Below, piece by piece: positions 9,885-20,479 of a stretch of DNA of 64,000 nucleotides. The stretch is from Phyllostachys edulis. Taxonomy: Eukaryota > Streptophyta > Magnoliopsida > Poales > Poaceae. The stretch spans positions 52,629,231 through 52,693,230 of the forward strand of contig CM070566.1 in the NCBI GenBank assembly GCA_036346405.1. The letters run 5' to 3'. Both the position numbers and the translations under genes were made by a program. The notes beneath the pieces are model-generated. The model made no database searches and was not told the origin of the DNA. It worked only from the letters and a program-made list of their open reading frames with translations. Numbering within the stretch: position 1 is the stretch's first letter; each line of letters opens with the position of its first letter.

Positions 9885-11200
9885 TTAAGCAAAGCATTTC
9901 TCATCACCTGATGCTGCTGGTTGCCTCAACTTCTTACTCGTGAGGATTTTGGACTAGTGTGGTACGTGTAGTTGCATGATCTGACAGTTTAATTTCTCAG
10001 CTATCTGACTAGTTGTATCGCCTGCGTCGGCTTAATAAATTTACTTAATTTCCTTGTAATTAAGCCCACTTTGCCACACTTATGCTGGTCGATCTTTTAG
10101 ATAATAATAATAAAAATAATAATAAAGGTGAGGTAAATTAGGACTAGGAACCAAGCACGTCCAAACCACTACTAGCACTCTGCAAGCATCCACCGCCCGG
10201 GGCCTTGAGCAGTTCAACAGTCCAATCCCCATCGCAGACTGAATTTCTTGGGCTCAAGCAACAATATAATTGGATTGGCGGCTGGAGTCACGCAACCGAA
10301 ACATATGTATCCGGTTAGCTGTTCCATTTTCCTTTGACTAGTTATGTGCTCGTGCTTTACTACAAAACATCTCATTAATATAATAGTTTATCAATTAAAG
10401 TAAATATAATATATCTCAATTCGTCAATGCACGCGGAGCAGAGCAGAAGAGAGGGGGAAGAGGAGGAAGGAGGCCCGTCCAAATCTGGCCGATGCAAAAC
10501 GGCAATAGGGGAGGGGACGGAGGCTCGTAGAGCAGAGTAGAAGAGCGGGGTGGAGGCGAGGGCGGAGAGGAGGAGGAAGCGCAGGCGATGTCGTGGGAGG
10601 AGGAGTAGGGAGCGCATGATGCGAGGAGATAGTTTGCTAATAACGTAACCCATATATCAGTAGATGGGGATAGATGTGAGAGGGTGAAGAGGATAAACGG
10701 CCAACAACTCCTATTTTTAAATAGCAGACATTTGCTAACGGAGAGGGAAGGACAGGAGTGGGTTTTAACGCGGAAGCTAATGAGACGAATGTTTTAAGAT
10801 TAGTGTTGCACGTGGAATTGAATGCCATTTTGGCCCTCTGATTCAAATCAATTGCAAAAATGAGTCTCATCCCGTTTTATTTGCAAAACTAGACCTCCTC
10901 CCTAACCTTAGTGCTCCCCATCATGAACATGGGTACTCAGACGAATCTCCGGAAATAGGCGGGGACCGCGGAATCGAGCGTTCAGCTCGGCCACCATGAA
11001 ACTTCGCCTCCTCCGCTCACGCGCATGACAAGTGACTTGGGCCACCTCTGGTGCCTTTCGCTTCGGGAGCGCGGAGCGACTTCCCACTCCCGACCGCGGA
11101 AGGTGGTGGAGGGGGTTCAGATTTGCAAAAAAAAATTGGTATGAGGGTTATTTTTGTAATTATGTGACGTCGAGAGGTCAAAATGAAAAAAAATTCGTTG
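9885..11200. other. Spacer without recognisable genes
   Basis: The stretch holds a short (ATA)n-like run at 10100-10128, a purine-rich, CpG-poor block at 10430-10620 (GAGGAGGAAG-like repeats) and mixed sequence. The frames are short and match nothing known to me. Confidence 0.5.
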
Positions 11201-11345
11201 CACGTGTCATTGTTTTGGAGCTGATAGGCCAAAAGACCGCAGTAGCGAAACCATAATTTCCTTGTTCCTTGTGTAAATTACGTGTTAATACCGGCGACAT
11301 GTTTGGATGATCATGCTTACGACAGGCCACTTTTTAAGGATGACA
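11201..11345 (+). repeat. Segmental duplicate A (pair with 12624-12773)
   Basis: The shared sequence starts CACGTG(T/C)CATTGTTTTGG and includes AGCGAAACCATA and CTTCCTTGTTCC. The two copies are about 80-85% alike by eye and lie in the same orientation, each followed by a copy of the AAA upstream block. This indicates tandem duplication of the region upstream of the AAA gene. Confidence 0.85.
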
Positions 11346-11426
11346 TAACGTTCGGTGTCGTCGGCTGGGAAACTTGCTCGCCAAGTTCTTCATGCATAAT
11401 ACTAACGGGATTGTCGATTCGTAATG

Positions 11427-11553
11427 TGGCTGGAATTTTCTTAAACAAAAGCTATATTTTTGATCCATTAAATCAAAATCTAATCATATAGCACATCAAT
11501 CTCTGCACTAATCCGACAGCCACAACAATTGACTTAGACTTAAGAAAATTATA
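11427..11553 (+). mobile_element. Short foldback MITE family, copy 1
   Basis: The ends read GGCTGGAATTTTCTTAA and ACTTAAGAAAATT, an inverted pair. The interior contains TGATCCATTAAATCAAAATC and CAATCTCTGCAC, shared with the copies at 12884-13006 and 15134-15300. No coding capacity is present. The superfamily is not determined because the target duplications are unclear. Confidence 0.7.
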
Positions 11554-11664
11554 ATCGACTTCGAAATAGCAAATCCGATGTGGTATATCTATATGTGTGC
11601 CCTTGGCCTTGGTTTGACTCGTGACACGCATGTGATGTATATGTCTTGGAATGTACCAACGTGA

Positions 11665-11731
11665 GCAAAGCTAAGCAAATTAATTAACCAGACACGCCCA
11701 ATGGAATATGCATGGCCACTAGCTCATTCTG
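11665..11731 (+). repeat. AAA-gene upstream block, copy 2 of 3
   Basis: This is the same block as at 9191-9257, with GCATGGCCACTAGCTCATT near its end. It is immediately followed by the dispersed repeat beginning about 11745, so a transposon or rearrangement has cut away whatever lay downstream. Confidence 0.88.
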
Positions 11732-11744
11732 TGTTTGAATAACA

Positions 11745-12623
11745 TGTTATTTCGTTCCTTGATTGAAATATCATTTATATTGATTGACAAGTATATGATT
11801 TGTTTGTGAAACTCTCTATTAATATTTATAATGTCATTCTAAACATCCTTAGTCTTATGCCGTTATGTGATAACACTTATGATTTATGGATCAACACATA
11901 TATTGATTGATGATCACGGGTCATATATATGAGATATCAAATCAATAATGTGGATGTATATTGGAGAACATAGTGTTGGATTGACCCGCCTTGAGACACT
12001 GCGAGGATTGCTATATTCTTAAGTGTTATCAGTTGGTCTCATACATAGTGTATGTGGGATTCTTTGACCTGGGGTCGTTGTGGTTTCCTACATGTGTAAT
12101 AGTTTACTTAGTGGTTTTCAAACGCTACTCTGTAAATGGGTAATCATAAAAGTAGCTTTCAGGTTTACTATGAAACATGCAGAGAAATATGAGGGATCAA
12201 AATGAAATTTGCCCCTCCGCTTTAACGGAAGAGATATCTCTGGCCCCTCGACGTGGTTGGATTAAGAAAGTGCATGGTCATACTAAATATGCTTGAGGAG
12301 TCAACTATAACTAACTAATCCACTACAAGATCGAGTGAAGAATCAAGCTATCATAAGATGACACGCATCTCGCCTTGAGTTCAATATGATCGTGAGCAAA
12401 GGGATCAAGATATGAGTTTTATAAAGATTTGTCCGATATGATCTTTCTGTGTATTCGAGAGTTGCTATGTCGTGCTAGGAACTACTGCCGACTTGTGGAT
12501 CGGAAATGGGTTTCGGGGTCACGCCTAATTACGCATGAATGTATAGAATCGCGCACTTAATTGGTTGGAATAAACTAGGTGGTATAGGAGGCTTAGATCG
12601 GAATATAACCCATACGTGGTTGC
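11745..12623 (+). repeat. Dispersed repeat, copy 1 (related to 46473-47480)
   Basis: Long collinear similarity runs through many landmarks, for example TTGATTGATGA, TTGGTCTCA, GTTTCCTACATGTGTAATAG, GAGATATCTCTGG, AAGAAAGTGCATGG and GTGTATTCG. No long frame is conserved between the copies. The class is unknown. A non-coding part of an LTR element is plausible but unproved. Confidence 0.8.
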
Positions 12624-12773
12624 CACGTGCCATTGTTTTGGGAGTTGATAGGCCAAAAAGAGCGCAGTAGCGAAACCATAGCTTCCTTGTTCCTGGTATT
12701 ATTCTGTAAATCACATGTTAATACGGGTGACGTGTTCCTGCTTACGTACCCAGGCCATTTTTCAAGGATGGCC
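12624..12773 (+). repeat. Segmental duplicate B (pair with 11201-11345)
   Basis: Same sequence as duplicate A, starting CACGTGCCATTG. It lies between the dispersed repeat and the third AAA upstream block. Confidence 0.85.
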
Positions 12774-12788
12774 TTCACGGTCTCGCTC

Positions 12789-12853
12789 GGCTAAGCAGAT
12801 TAATTAAGCAAAGACGCTTAAAGGAATGGAATGCTGGCCGCTAGCTCATTCTG
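12789..12853 (+). repeat. AAA-gene upstream block, copy 3 of 3
   Basis: Third copy, with GGCCGCTAGCTCATTCTG near its end. It lies 564 bp upstream of the AAA start codon and so is within the probable promoter region of the intact gene. Confidence 0.88.
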
Positions 12854-12883
12854 ATTCTTAATTAGGACTGTCTATTCATAAGG

Positions 12884-13006
12884 TGACTGAAATTTTCTTA
12901 ACGTTTTTTATCCATTGAATCAATATCCAATCATATGACATATCAATCTCTAAACAAATTCAATGGTCACAATAATTGACTTAAACTTAAGAAAATTTGA
13001 GGCAAC
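12884..13006 (+). mobile_element. Short foldback MITE family, copy 2
   Basis: GTGACTGAAATTTTCTTAA faces CTTAAGAAAATTTGAGGCA at its far end, and the interior matches the copies at 11427 and 15134. It sits in the AAA promoter region. Confidence 0.75.
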
Positions 13007-13326
13007 ATAGGAATAACAAATCCGTTCTTAATTTGCATATTTTTCTAGATCCCTCCTCTCCACTGTTCATCAGCCAGCCTCCCTAAACAAAGGAAAACTT
13101 TTAGAGGACACAGTTAAAGGAAACTCTACTCAGCAGCACATGCATGTTTTGCTTATGAAATCAAAGTCTCGCATTAATTCCTTTACAAATTGCTTGATTT
13201 TTTTTTAAAAAAAAGGAGCTTAATTTGACCATCAGAATCCCATCCTTTCCACAAAACAGGAAGAAATATGCTTTGATTTGACGGCCAGCATTTTTCTTCA
13301 TTCACACGATGGCACAAACTTTTCTC

Positions 13327-13334
13327 TATAAATA
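13327..13334 (+). promoter_or_regulatory. TATA box of the AAA-ATPase gene
   Basis: TATAAATA lies 90 bp before the start codon, leaving room for a leader of about 55-60 nt. The leader carries a GAGCA pentamer repeat at 13381-13397. Confidence 0.75.
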
Positions 13335-13416
13335 AAGAAGTGAGAAGCAGGCTTGATTGTCGCAGCATCTCACTCGTACAGAGCAGAGCAGAGCAGAGGC
13401 ACGACATCTCCTGACC

Positions 13417-14967
13417 ATGGAGATGATGGCCGATGGCGCCCATGGCTACGGCTGGGCCGGGCTGTGGTCGGCGGTGGCGAGCCTCCTCTTCCTCTGGTCC
13501 ATGGTGCAGCCGTACGTCCCCTTCCAGCTCGAGGACTGCCTCGCCACCCTCGCGCGTCGCCTCCACGCCGCCGTCTCCCCCTACGTCACCATCTCCATCG
13601 ACGAGCACGTCTTCGACTCCTTCAGCCGCAGCGAGGCCTACCTCGCCGCCGAGGCCTACCTCAGCGCCTCCTGCGCCGCCCGCGCCCGCCGCCTCCGCGC
13701 CAACCTCGCCGCCGGCACCAGCCGCATGACCGTCACCGTCGACGACCACGAGGAGGCCGTCGACGAGTTCCAAGGTGCCAAGCTCTGGTGGCGCAAGACC
13801 AAGGCGCTCCCCCGCGGCAACGTCATCACCTGGTTCCCCCGCGAGGAGGAGCGCCGCACCTACTGCCTCACCTTCCACCGCCGCCACCGCGCGCTCGTCG
13901 AGTCCGCCTACCTGCCGCACGTCCTCGCCGAGGGCCGCGCCGTCACTGCCAGGAACCGCCAGCGCCGCCTCTTCACCAACAACCCCAAAGGCGACTGGGC
14001 CGGCTACGACGGCCGCGTCTGGAGCCACGTCAAGCTCGAGCACCCCTCCACCTTCGCCACCCTAGGCATGGACAAGGGAAAGAAGCAGGACATCCTCGAC
14101 GACCTCGAGATGTTCCGCGACGGCAAGGACTACTACGCCTCCGTCGGCAAGGCTTGGAAGCGCGGGTACCTCCTGTTCGGTCCCCCCGGCACCGGCAAGT
14201 CCACCATGATCGCCGCCATGGCCAACTACCTGGACTACGATGTCTACGACCTCGAGCTCACGGCCGTGAAGAGCAACACCGAGCTGCGGAGGCTGTTCAT
14301 CGAGACGACCGGCAAGTCCATCATCGTCATCGAGGACATCGACTGCTCCATCGACCTCACCGGCAAGCGCAAGAAGGCCAAGAAAAAGGGCAAGAAGGGC
14401 AAGGGCAGCAAGAAGAAGAAGATGATGCCGCCGATGGGGGACGACGACAAGGACGAGGATAGCAAGGTGACGCTGTCTGGGCTGCTCAACTTCATCGACG
14501 GGCTGTGGTCAGCGTGCGGCGGCGAGCGGATCATCGTCTTCACCACCAACCACAAGGAGAAGCTGGACCCGGCGCTGATCCGGCGGGGAAGGATGGACAT
14601 GCACATCGAGATGTCATACTGCTGCTTCGAGTCATTCAAGGTGCTCGCCAAGAACTACCTTGGCGTCGCAGAGCACGACCTGTTCGGTGAAATTGGTCAG
14701 CTTCTAGGGGAGGTGAGTATGTCGCCGGCGGACGTCGCCGAGAACCTGATGCCCAAGTCGAAGAGGAAGGACGTGGACGCCTGCCTCGGGAGGCTGGTCA
14801 AGGCGCTGAAGGAGGCAAAGGAGGAGGCGCTGGCCAAAGCACTGGCCGGGAACAAGGAGGACGAGCAGGGAAAGGAAGACGAGGACGACAGCGATGACGA
14901 CGACGAGGAGAACTCCTCCAGCGAGGAGGAGGAGAAGAAGAAAAATAAGGCCAAGAGCAAGGAATAG
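13417..14967 (+). CDS. BCS1-like AAA-ATPase (AAA-ATPase ASD/At3g50940-like), intact single exon
   Basis: This is a 516-residue protein. The ATG at 13417 is chosen over an upstream in-frame TTG because it is in good plant context (GACCATGG) and follows a TATA box at a normal distance. A hydrophobic anchor lies at about residues 14-30, followed by the plant AAA-associated N-terminal domain (about 30-130). The AAA module has Walker A GPPGTGKST (255-263), Walker B IIVIEDID (302-309), sensor-1 FTTN (375-378) and the arginine-finger region RRGR (389-392). Between Walker B and sensor-1 is a lysine-rich insert, and the last 40 residues are acidic then lysine-rich. The family is membrane-anchored (mitochondrial or ER), hydrolyses ATP, and several members respond to stress or pathogens. 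The substrate is unknown. Codon use is strongly GC-rich. The gene has relics upstream (9292-9606). Confidence 0.95.
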   Translation: MEMMADGAHGYGWAGLWSAVASLLFLWSMVQPYVPFQLEDCLATLARRLHAAVSPYVTISIDEHVFDSFSRSEAYLAAEAYLSASCAARARRLRANLAAGTSRMTVTVDDHEEAVDEFQGAKLWWRKTKALPRGNVITWFPREEERRTYCLTFHRRHRALVESAYLPHVLAEGRAVTARNRQRRLFTNNPKGDWAGYDGRVWSHVKLEHPSTFATLGMDKGKKQDILDDLEMFRDGKDYYASVGKAWKRGYLLFGPPGTGKSTMIAAMANYLDYDVYDLELTAVKSNTELRRLFIETTGKSIIVIEDIDCSIDLTGKRKKAKKKGKKGKGSKKKKMMPPMGDDDKDEDSKVTLSGLLNFIDGLWSACGGERIIVFTTNHKEKLDPALIRRGRMDMHIEMSYCCFESFKVLAKNYLGVAEHDLFGEIGQLLGEVSMSPADVAENLMPKSKRKDVDACLGRLVKALKEAKEEALAKALAGNKEDEQGKEDEDDSDDDDEENSSSEEEEKKKNKAKSKE

Positions 14968-15133
14968 ACAAACGCTTGTGGAGGGGATAAGACTAATTGC
15001 CTCCAAACAACGTATTTAAGAAGGATGATTCGAATCCGAGTTCACACAACGTATTTAAGAAGAAGGATGATTCGAATCCGAGTTTCACCCGTGGTAAGAG
15101 GAAGGAATAAGATTACGGTTTTGCTAGTTTTAA

Positions 15134-15300
15134 GTTGCCTGAAATTTTCTTAAATTTAAGTTACTTGTTGTTGTGACCATTGGATTTGTGTAGAGATTGG
15201 TGTGTCATATGATTGGATATTGATCCAATGGATGTCATATGATTGGATATTGATCCAATGGATGAAAGATGTGACTTATACTTAAGAAATTTTCATAAGA
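15134..15300 (-). mobile_element. Short foldback MITE family, copy 3, inverted, with internal 30-bp tandem duplication
   Basis: This is the reverse complement of the copies at 11427 and 12884, with ends TTGCCTGAAATTTTCTTAA and CTTAAGAAATTTTCA. A 30-bp unit (15204-15233) is repeated directly at 15234-15263. It lies in the 3' flank of the AAA gene, so the gene is bracketed by this family. Confidence 0.75.
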
Positions 15301-16250
15301 TATGTAGTAGCAGAACTGTATGATTCCCAAAGGTCAAGAAGTTTCAGTTTGGTCTTATAATATAGTTGGGCCTATGATAATTTGGATTTGTAATTGGGCC
15401 AGGCCTTTAGTTAGGAGTTTTTTTTGTGTGGCTAGAATAGCACTATTGGCAGAAGGAATAGCAAATCTAGTCCTCTCCGCGCATCAAAGTCAAAAATAGC
15501 ACTGTGGAGTTCTTTCTGATAATGTATAGGCTGTAAATTTTGAAAGGAAACTGCATGTAAGTATGAGCAGCAGGCCAATATGTTAAGAGTAGTTTAGTTA
15601 ACTTTGTAAGCAATGTATGTGCATGTATAGGCGTTATTGCTGGAATAGAAGGTTGTCTTTCTAGCGCGCAGTTATGACACGGTTTACTTGATAAGTCTTA
15701 TTCGGCCCATGGAAACTTCTTTCCGTTATGCTAAAATGCCATGTAAATTTTTGGCATACAACCTGAGCAATGCCTGCGGGTATTTCATCACCTCCTCGGT
15801 TTGATCTAAGCACCGCACCAACTTGTTTACCAACAATACGTTGTCCAACGTCTCCAAATAAGATGAACTCAGCCTCAATTGTTCTGTCGGTAGCAATGAC
15901 ACAAAGTTTGTATCTATAAGAGAGGCGAAATATGATTTATAAGAGAGGCGAAATATGATTTATTCTAGACAACGAAACCATATATATAGCTACGTATATA
16001 ATGTGATATGTTGTGGTGGTACTAAAAGAACGTACAATCGGTATATACGGAAATACTCATTCGAGAAATGAGTTAAGCAGGATAAAGCAAATAACATAAC
16101 GATAAGTAGATAACAGATTGGAGACATGGTTTTTTTTTTGTTAATCATTTAATGCAGCACAATGATAAAGGAGACATTGGTACTGCCTGCCTTGTCCTCC
16201 ACCCCAATTTGCCACTGGCATTTCGTCGAACACCACCACCCGCCCGCGCC
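15301..16250. other. 3' flank of the AAA gene and spacer
   Basis: 15301-15415 is the part of the AAA 3' region shared with the remnant at 9500-9606. The rest is AT-rich, with a 23-bp direct duplication (GAGAGGCGAAATATGATTTAT) at 15921-15964. No gene is seen. Confidence 0.55.
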
Positions 16251-16580
16251 ATGGTCACCGCCAAGCCCCTCGCATTCCTCCTCCTCCTCCTCGATGCCCT
16301 CGCCACCGCGTCCGTGTCCGCCTTGTCCGACAGCAACCACCTCCCCTTCACCCTCCTCCCTGCCGACCCCGCCGCCGGGTGCCGTGGCTCCGTGGCTGAG
16401 TGCCTGGCTAGCGACAAGCTGGGCCTCGGCGGTGACCTCCACCGCCGCGTCCCCTACGGCTCTGGCTACATCAGCTACGCCGTGCTTTATCGCGGCAGCG
16501 TCCCGTGCTCCCACCGCGGCGCCAACTACTACAACTGCCGCCCCGGCACCCGGGCCAACCCTTACCACCGTGGCTGCTAG
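16251..16580 (+). CDS. RALF-like signalling peptide precursor, truncated by a premature TAG
   Basis: The ATG at 16251 starts a 109-residue protein with a signal peptide (about 1-25), a short propeptide with a dibasic RR (65-66), and a mature RALF domain. It carries the receptor-binding YISY motif (73-76) and three of the four conserved cysteines (C86, C96, C109) in VPCS, YYNCRPG and NPYHRGC. Directly after C109 comes TAG (16578-16580). The same frame continues RITRCRG and stops at 16602-16604, so the last eight conserved positions including the fourth cysteine lie beyond the stop. RALF peptides are secreted and bind FERONIA-type receptor kinases and LRX proteins, raising apoplastic pH. The expected RRxL protease site is RRVP here. 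Upstream in-frame codons before the ATG lack a signal peptide and are not favoured. Confidence 0.9.
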   Translation: MVTAKPLAFLLLLLDALATASVSALSDSNHLPFTLLPADPAAGCRGSVAECLASDKLGLGGDLHRRVPYGSGYISYAVLYRGSVPCSHRGANYYNCRPGTRANPYHRGC

Positions 16581-16604
16581 CGCATCACCCGGTGCCGCGG
16601 CTGA

Positions 16605-18609
16605 GGCCTTAACTTGGTGTCTGGTAACCACTACGATGGATTCTTGCCATCCAGAGAAAAAGCAAAATATTCAATCTTCAATCTTTGCTTGGCGCATTCT
16701 CGGGTGTTGCAGTGTGCTGCTACTACCTAGTTTTCCTTTGTTGTTGTACTATTGGGATCTTGAATGTTGTAATGTAAGAGATCTTTGTTGCTTATTATGA
16801 AGAAATAGTCTTATTAGTTTTCAATTCAAGGCATTAAAATCTTAACTGTTATAGAATTGTTTTGCTACTATTGCTAATTCTGGTATTTTGTTGTTGTTTT
16901 ACACTTGTATGCAATATAATGTTGTGATTGAAGTAGGGAACTTATGGCCTGATATGTGAAGTGATAAAGAAAATCTTTGCTGTTGTCTGGCATTCTGGCA
17001 GATCAAGGTGTTCTTTACCTTGATCTATCATGTAGCACCAGCAAGATTGATCAAAGCACTAATGAGATTAAACAAATACTAGAAAAAAATTAGCAGGGTT
17101 GTGAAGACCAATGCCACATTTTCTTGTTTGATGTCAGGAATTGATTTGTTATTTTCAAGTATGCTCAGTTGCTCATACATATGTGTGTGTTTGTTTGAGG
17201 CTTCCATGATACTTCTTGGTGATATTGCATTGGGGTATGGAGATTGCAAATAGTGGAAATTTTATTTCCACCCTTCTCTGAAGAGAATAAAAATGTTCTT
17301 CTTGCTTACCATGATGTTTGGGAAATCTGGAATCAAGTCTTGGTTCAATCTTTTTTAGTGTAAAATGTAAAGAAATGATGATAGTTTTTGTGGTAAGAGA
17401 AATTCATGCTTACTTTGCAAAACAGAAAGTTGGAATTGTGATCTAGCGTCTAGAAGCAAAGGCTACATGAGCATCAGAGTAAGAAAAGGTTGCAAATGAC
17501 TTCCCTAATTAGGGAATGCCTGAATTTCTGGGATTGCCCAATCCCAGAAAATTTTGCTTCTACAGTTGGACTCTAGGCCATCATGTTCTTCATGGTTTCT
17601 TCCAGGTTACTATAGAATAGAAGACACTACTATTATAGTTCTTGCTACACTTGGAACTAGATGTATGCTATTAAGCAACAATAATTCATAGCTCATGCCT
17701 TTGATGCCTGCCTCCATCATCCAGATTTGGAGTTGGTACTGCTGTCTGGGCAAGGAATAGAATTCAATACTTGCCTCTTATTTTCTGACAAAAAATGTCA
17801 TTATTTTGATGGATCTCTTCATGTTCTTGTCCCTGGCTATCACATGAGGCATGATCATCGATTGATCGATCAATCTTAATTATTGGAGAAAGGGTTGGCA
17901 CCTGGAAGGAAGTTGTGTGTGAGAGGGGACAAATGCCTTGTTTCTAGGATCAGCTGGGTGGTTGTGAGTTGTGATGAGCCGTCACCTTCCAACAATCAAC
18001 CTGGGTGGCATGTGGATTTTTTGTTAGGGAATGAATGCCTTTGTCTATATGCTTACAATATATGTGAAATACTTTATTTCATCCTCATGTGCATGTAAAT
18101 ACCATAATCAATTTATTTCTTTTAAAAAAAGATCAACTTTTTTTAAGGCAGATCAACTGTTGTTGAGGACAATGTTAGCCTAGTTCAATTCTTTTGTTGC
18201 TGTAGACTGTAGTAAAACAGCCAACATTATGTGCTTTAGTAAAGAAACTAACTTCTTCCGTGCTTAGTTTTGGAAAAGTTACATTGGACCATGCTGGTGC
18301 TTCCTGCCAACAATATTGAACTGAACTTGAATCATTCAACATTAGTTTTCTATATCGAGAACATTGTACTCACACCACATGAACAGTTTTAACTGCCGGT
18401 TGTCTTAAGCAACCGCATTAGAATTTTTCATGATACACCGCAAAATAATCTGTCTAACATCACCAAACGTAGAGTTCTAACATTAGACAACAGTGTAAAC
18501 TGTTTAGGTCCAACAATGGCAACTCTATAACTGTGAAAGTAGCTTGGAAGTTGGAACTGCAAAAATCTAGAGAACTCTCCTGTTCACTGTCGATAGTGTC
18601 ATGTCAGTT
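16605..18609. other. 3' flank of RALF and long spacer
   Basis: The first 200 bp probably holds the RALF 3' UTR. The rest is AT-rich with no frame resembling a known protein. The 71-codon frame at 17883-18098 is not recognisable. Confidence 0.5.
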
Positions 18610-20479
18610 TTAGATTGGAGAAGCCCGGAGTTTTCTCAATGTTACGGAAGTTCTTCTATGCTGCTCAAGTTCCCCGCCATCCCACAGTTGAGCACGGCTT
18701 GCGGTTTATCTCGTGCTTCCAGAGATATCGTGCATCCCTGACATGAGAACAAGGGGCCTGGCTTCAGGTAGACAGGGACTTTAGTGGATTCACCCTCCCC
18801 ATGCTTCACTGTACCACAGGCAGTGCCTCCTTGTTCTGCTTGACTGAAGTGCATCACGCAAGCTGACTCGAGAGAGACTATCGCGATTCCATCATCGAAG
18901 CGCATTAGATCAACATGAGCACAGATGCCCTAGATTGCAAGAACAAATTGTCACATTAGAGCGCAGGAAATGCATCTCTTTATTTAATTTCACATTTGTT
19001 TGTAAATATGAATTGCAGCAAGGATGTTTGCTGTTGTGAATATGAACTACAGTAAGGATAGCCTAGACAAATTTGAGAGCATAGCAGCAGTCTTTTGTTT
19101 GCTTGATGTTGAACACAGCGCTCCAAATTATTGAGAGAACAGTTTCGCACCTCACCTGGCTTGTATCTATTTGCAATCAGTTGATCAAAAAGTGGTTCCC
19201 TCCACAGTATATCTGATGGCAAAGGACATGTATCTTCGTCATCATCGTTTGTCAACTCCATGCCGACACCAACATTGACATCACCAACACAAATAGCTTC
19301 ATGAATGAGCACAGAAAGTTCAATAGCCCATGAAGGTAGATCACCAAATCTCATTGCCTAAACAAGAAAGGTAAAAAAGAATTCCAACATTAAAAGCGCT
19401 TGACGAACATGTAAATTCTTGGCATTTGATGAAAATAACACTGCTGTAGTTTGAACTGCTATATGAGACCTTATAAATGACAAAATCGAACATGCTTCAA
19501 CCTTCTTGACAATAGTGAAACATATCTTCTTTTTATTGAAATCCAACCGTAAAAGCACATTGGCAGATGCTGAAACAATGAGGAAAACAAAGCTTACTTG
19601 GTTGTGTGCATCAGTGAACCATCCTTCTGCAAAACACAAATGGGCACATCCACACTTGGAACAGTTAGTCTGTTGAGCAATAACAAATTAGAGCTAAAGT
19701 TTCTTCTGCATTGCTACCATTCAAGTGGCAAATGTAGACAGTCTTAGGCATATCAGAGCTAATTACATTATAAAGCTCATTCCTATGCAACATAGCTGGA
19801 CAATATGATGAGATTAGGACATGCTATTTTTCTATTTAGCTATTCGATTTTTCCATCAGAAGAGCCTTAGCCTCATGTTGTTTCACAAAAATCGAAGAAA
19901 GTTGGATGCTTCATAAAAGTCGAAGAAAGTTCCAAAGGCATTTATAACAACAATTAAGCATTCACAGCCGTAATTAATCAGGTAGAAGAACACCCCTTTG
20001 CATCAAAAGAGGCTTATTTTCCCCCTTTCTGTGTGAGAAAGGGGAAAACTACAAATCGCCCATGTTACTAATTACCAGCATGCAGTGGCCCAAACAGATG
20101 ACTCATTCTAATCATCACATACAACAAAGATGGAATATTGACATACGAACAATATCCTAGTAAAATTTGATGACTCGAACCAAATTGAACCCAGCAAGCA
20201 GCTAAAGATCCAACAATTGCCCAAAGGAAGGACACAACAGAACGCAATTTCTCCGCGGCTCACCTTCTTGGATCGCGGCGAGGAGGCGCGACTGATCGTC
20301 GGCAGAGAGGAAGGCGGCGCAGAGCCACAGCCCCCTCACCCCGGCACTGCCTCCCACCTCCACTGGGAGCTAACCTTGCAGGGTGCGTCGGAGTCGCTGT
20401 CCGATGAATCTCCGAAGGCCTCCCGGAGCGCCGCTCGGCGGCACAGCTCGTCGTCGCAGTCGCCGGCGGCGGCCGCCAT
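18610..20479 (-). CDS. AlkB-homologue-like 2-oxoglutarate/Fe(II) dioxygenase, four exons, several 1-2 nt frame breaks
   Basis: Exons by splice signals and family pattern: 20264-20479 (ATG at 20479; starts MAAAAGDCDDELCRRA), 19598-19626 (GWFTDAHNQ), 19151-19357 (MRFGDLPSWAIELS to NRYKPGE) and 18610-18929 (GICAHVDLMRFDDGIAIVSL onward). HVD gives the His-x-Asp iron ligands. KHEINRKP and HRRTSVTLRKL near the end supply the distal histidine and the 2OG-binding arginine. The frame is interrupted in exon 1 (C-run 20339-20342) and in exon 4 (near 18753-18756, 18736-18738, 18694-18697). Each is a loss of one or two G/C, and adding five bases makes 777 nt, a clean 258-residue protein. This suggests sequencing error or a very recent lesion. 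Family members repair or demethylate alkylated nucleic acid, but the exact substrate here is unknown. Confidence 0.85.

Noticed and set aside
13357..13416. Upstream extension of the AAA protein from a TTG at 13357
   Set aside because: Non-ATG start lying in the probable leader just after the TATA box. The ATG at 13417 is in good context.
13183..14462. Long frames on both strands over the AAA gene (13183-14043 minus, 13353-14462 plus)
   Set aside because: They are shadows of a very GC-rich gene. Only the 13417-14967 frame has the AAA motifs.
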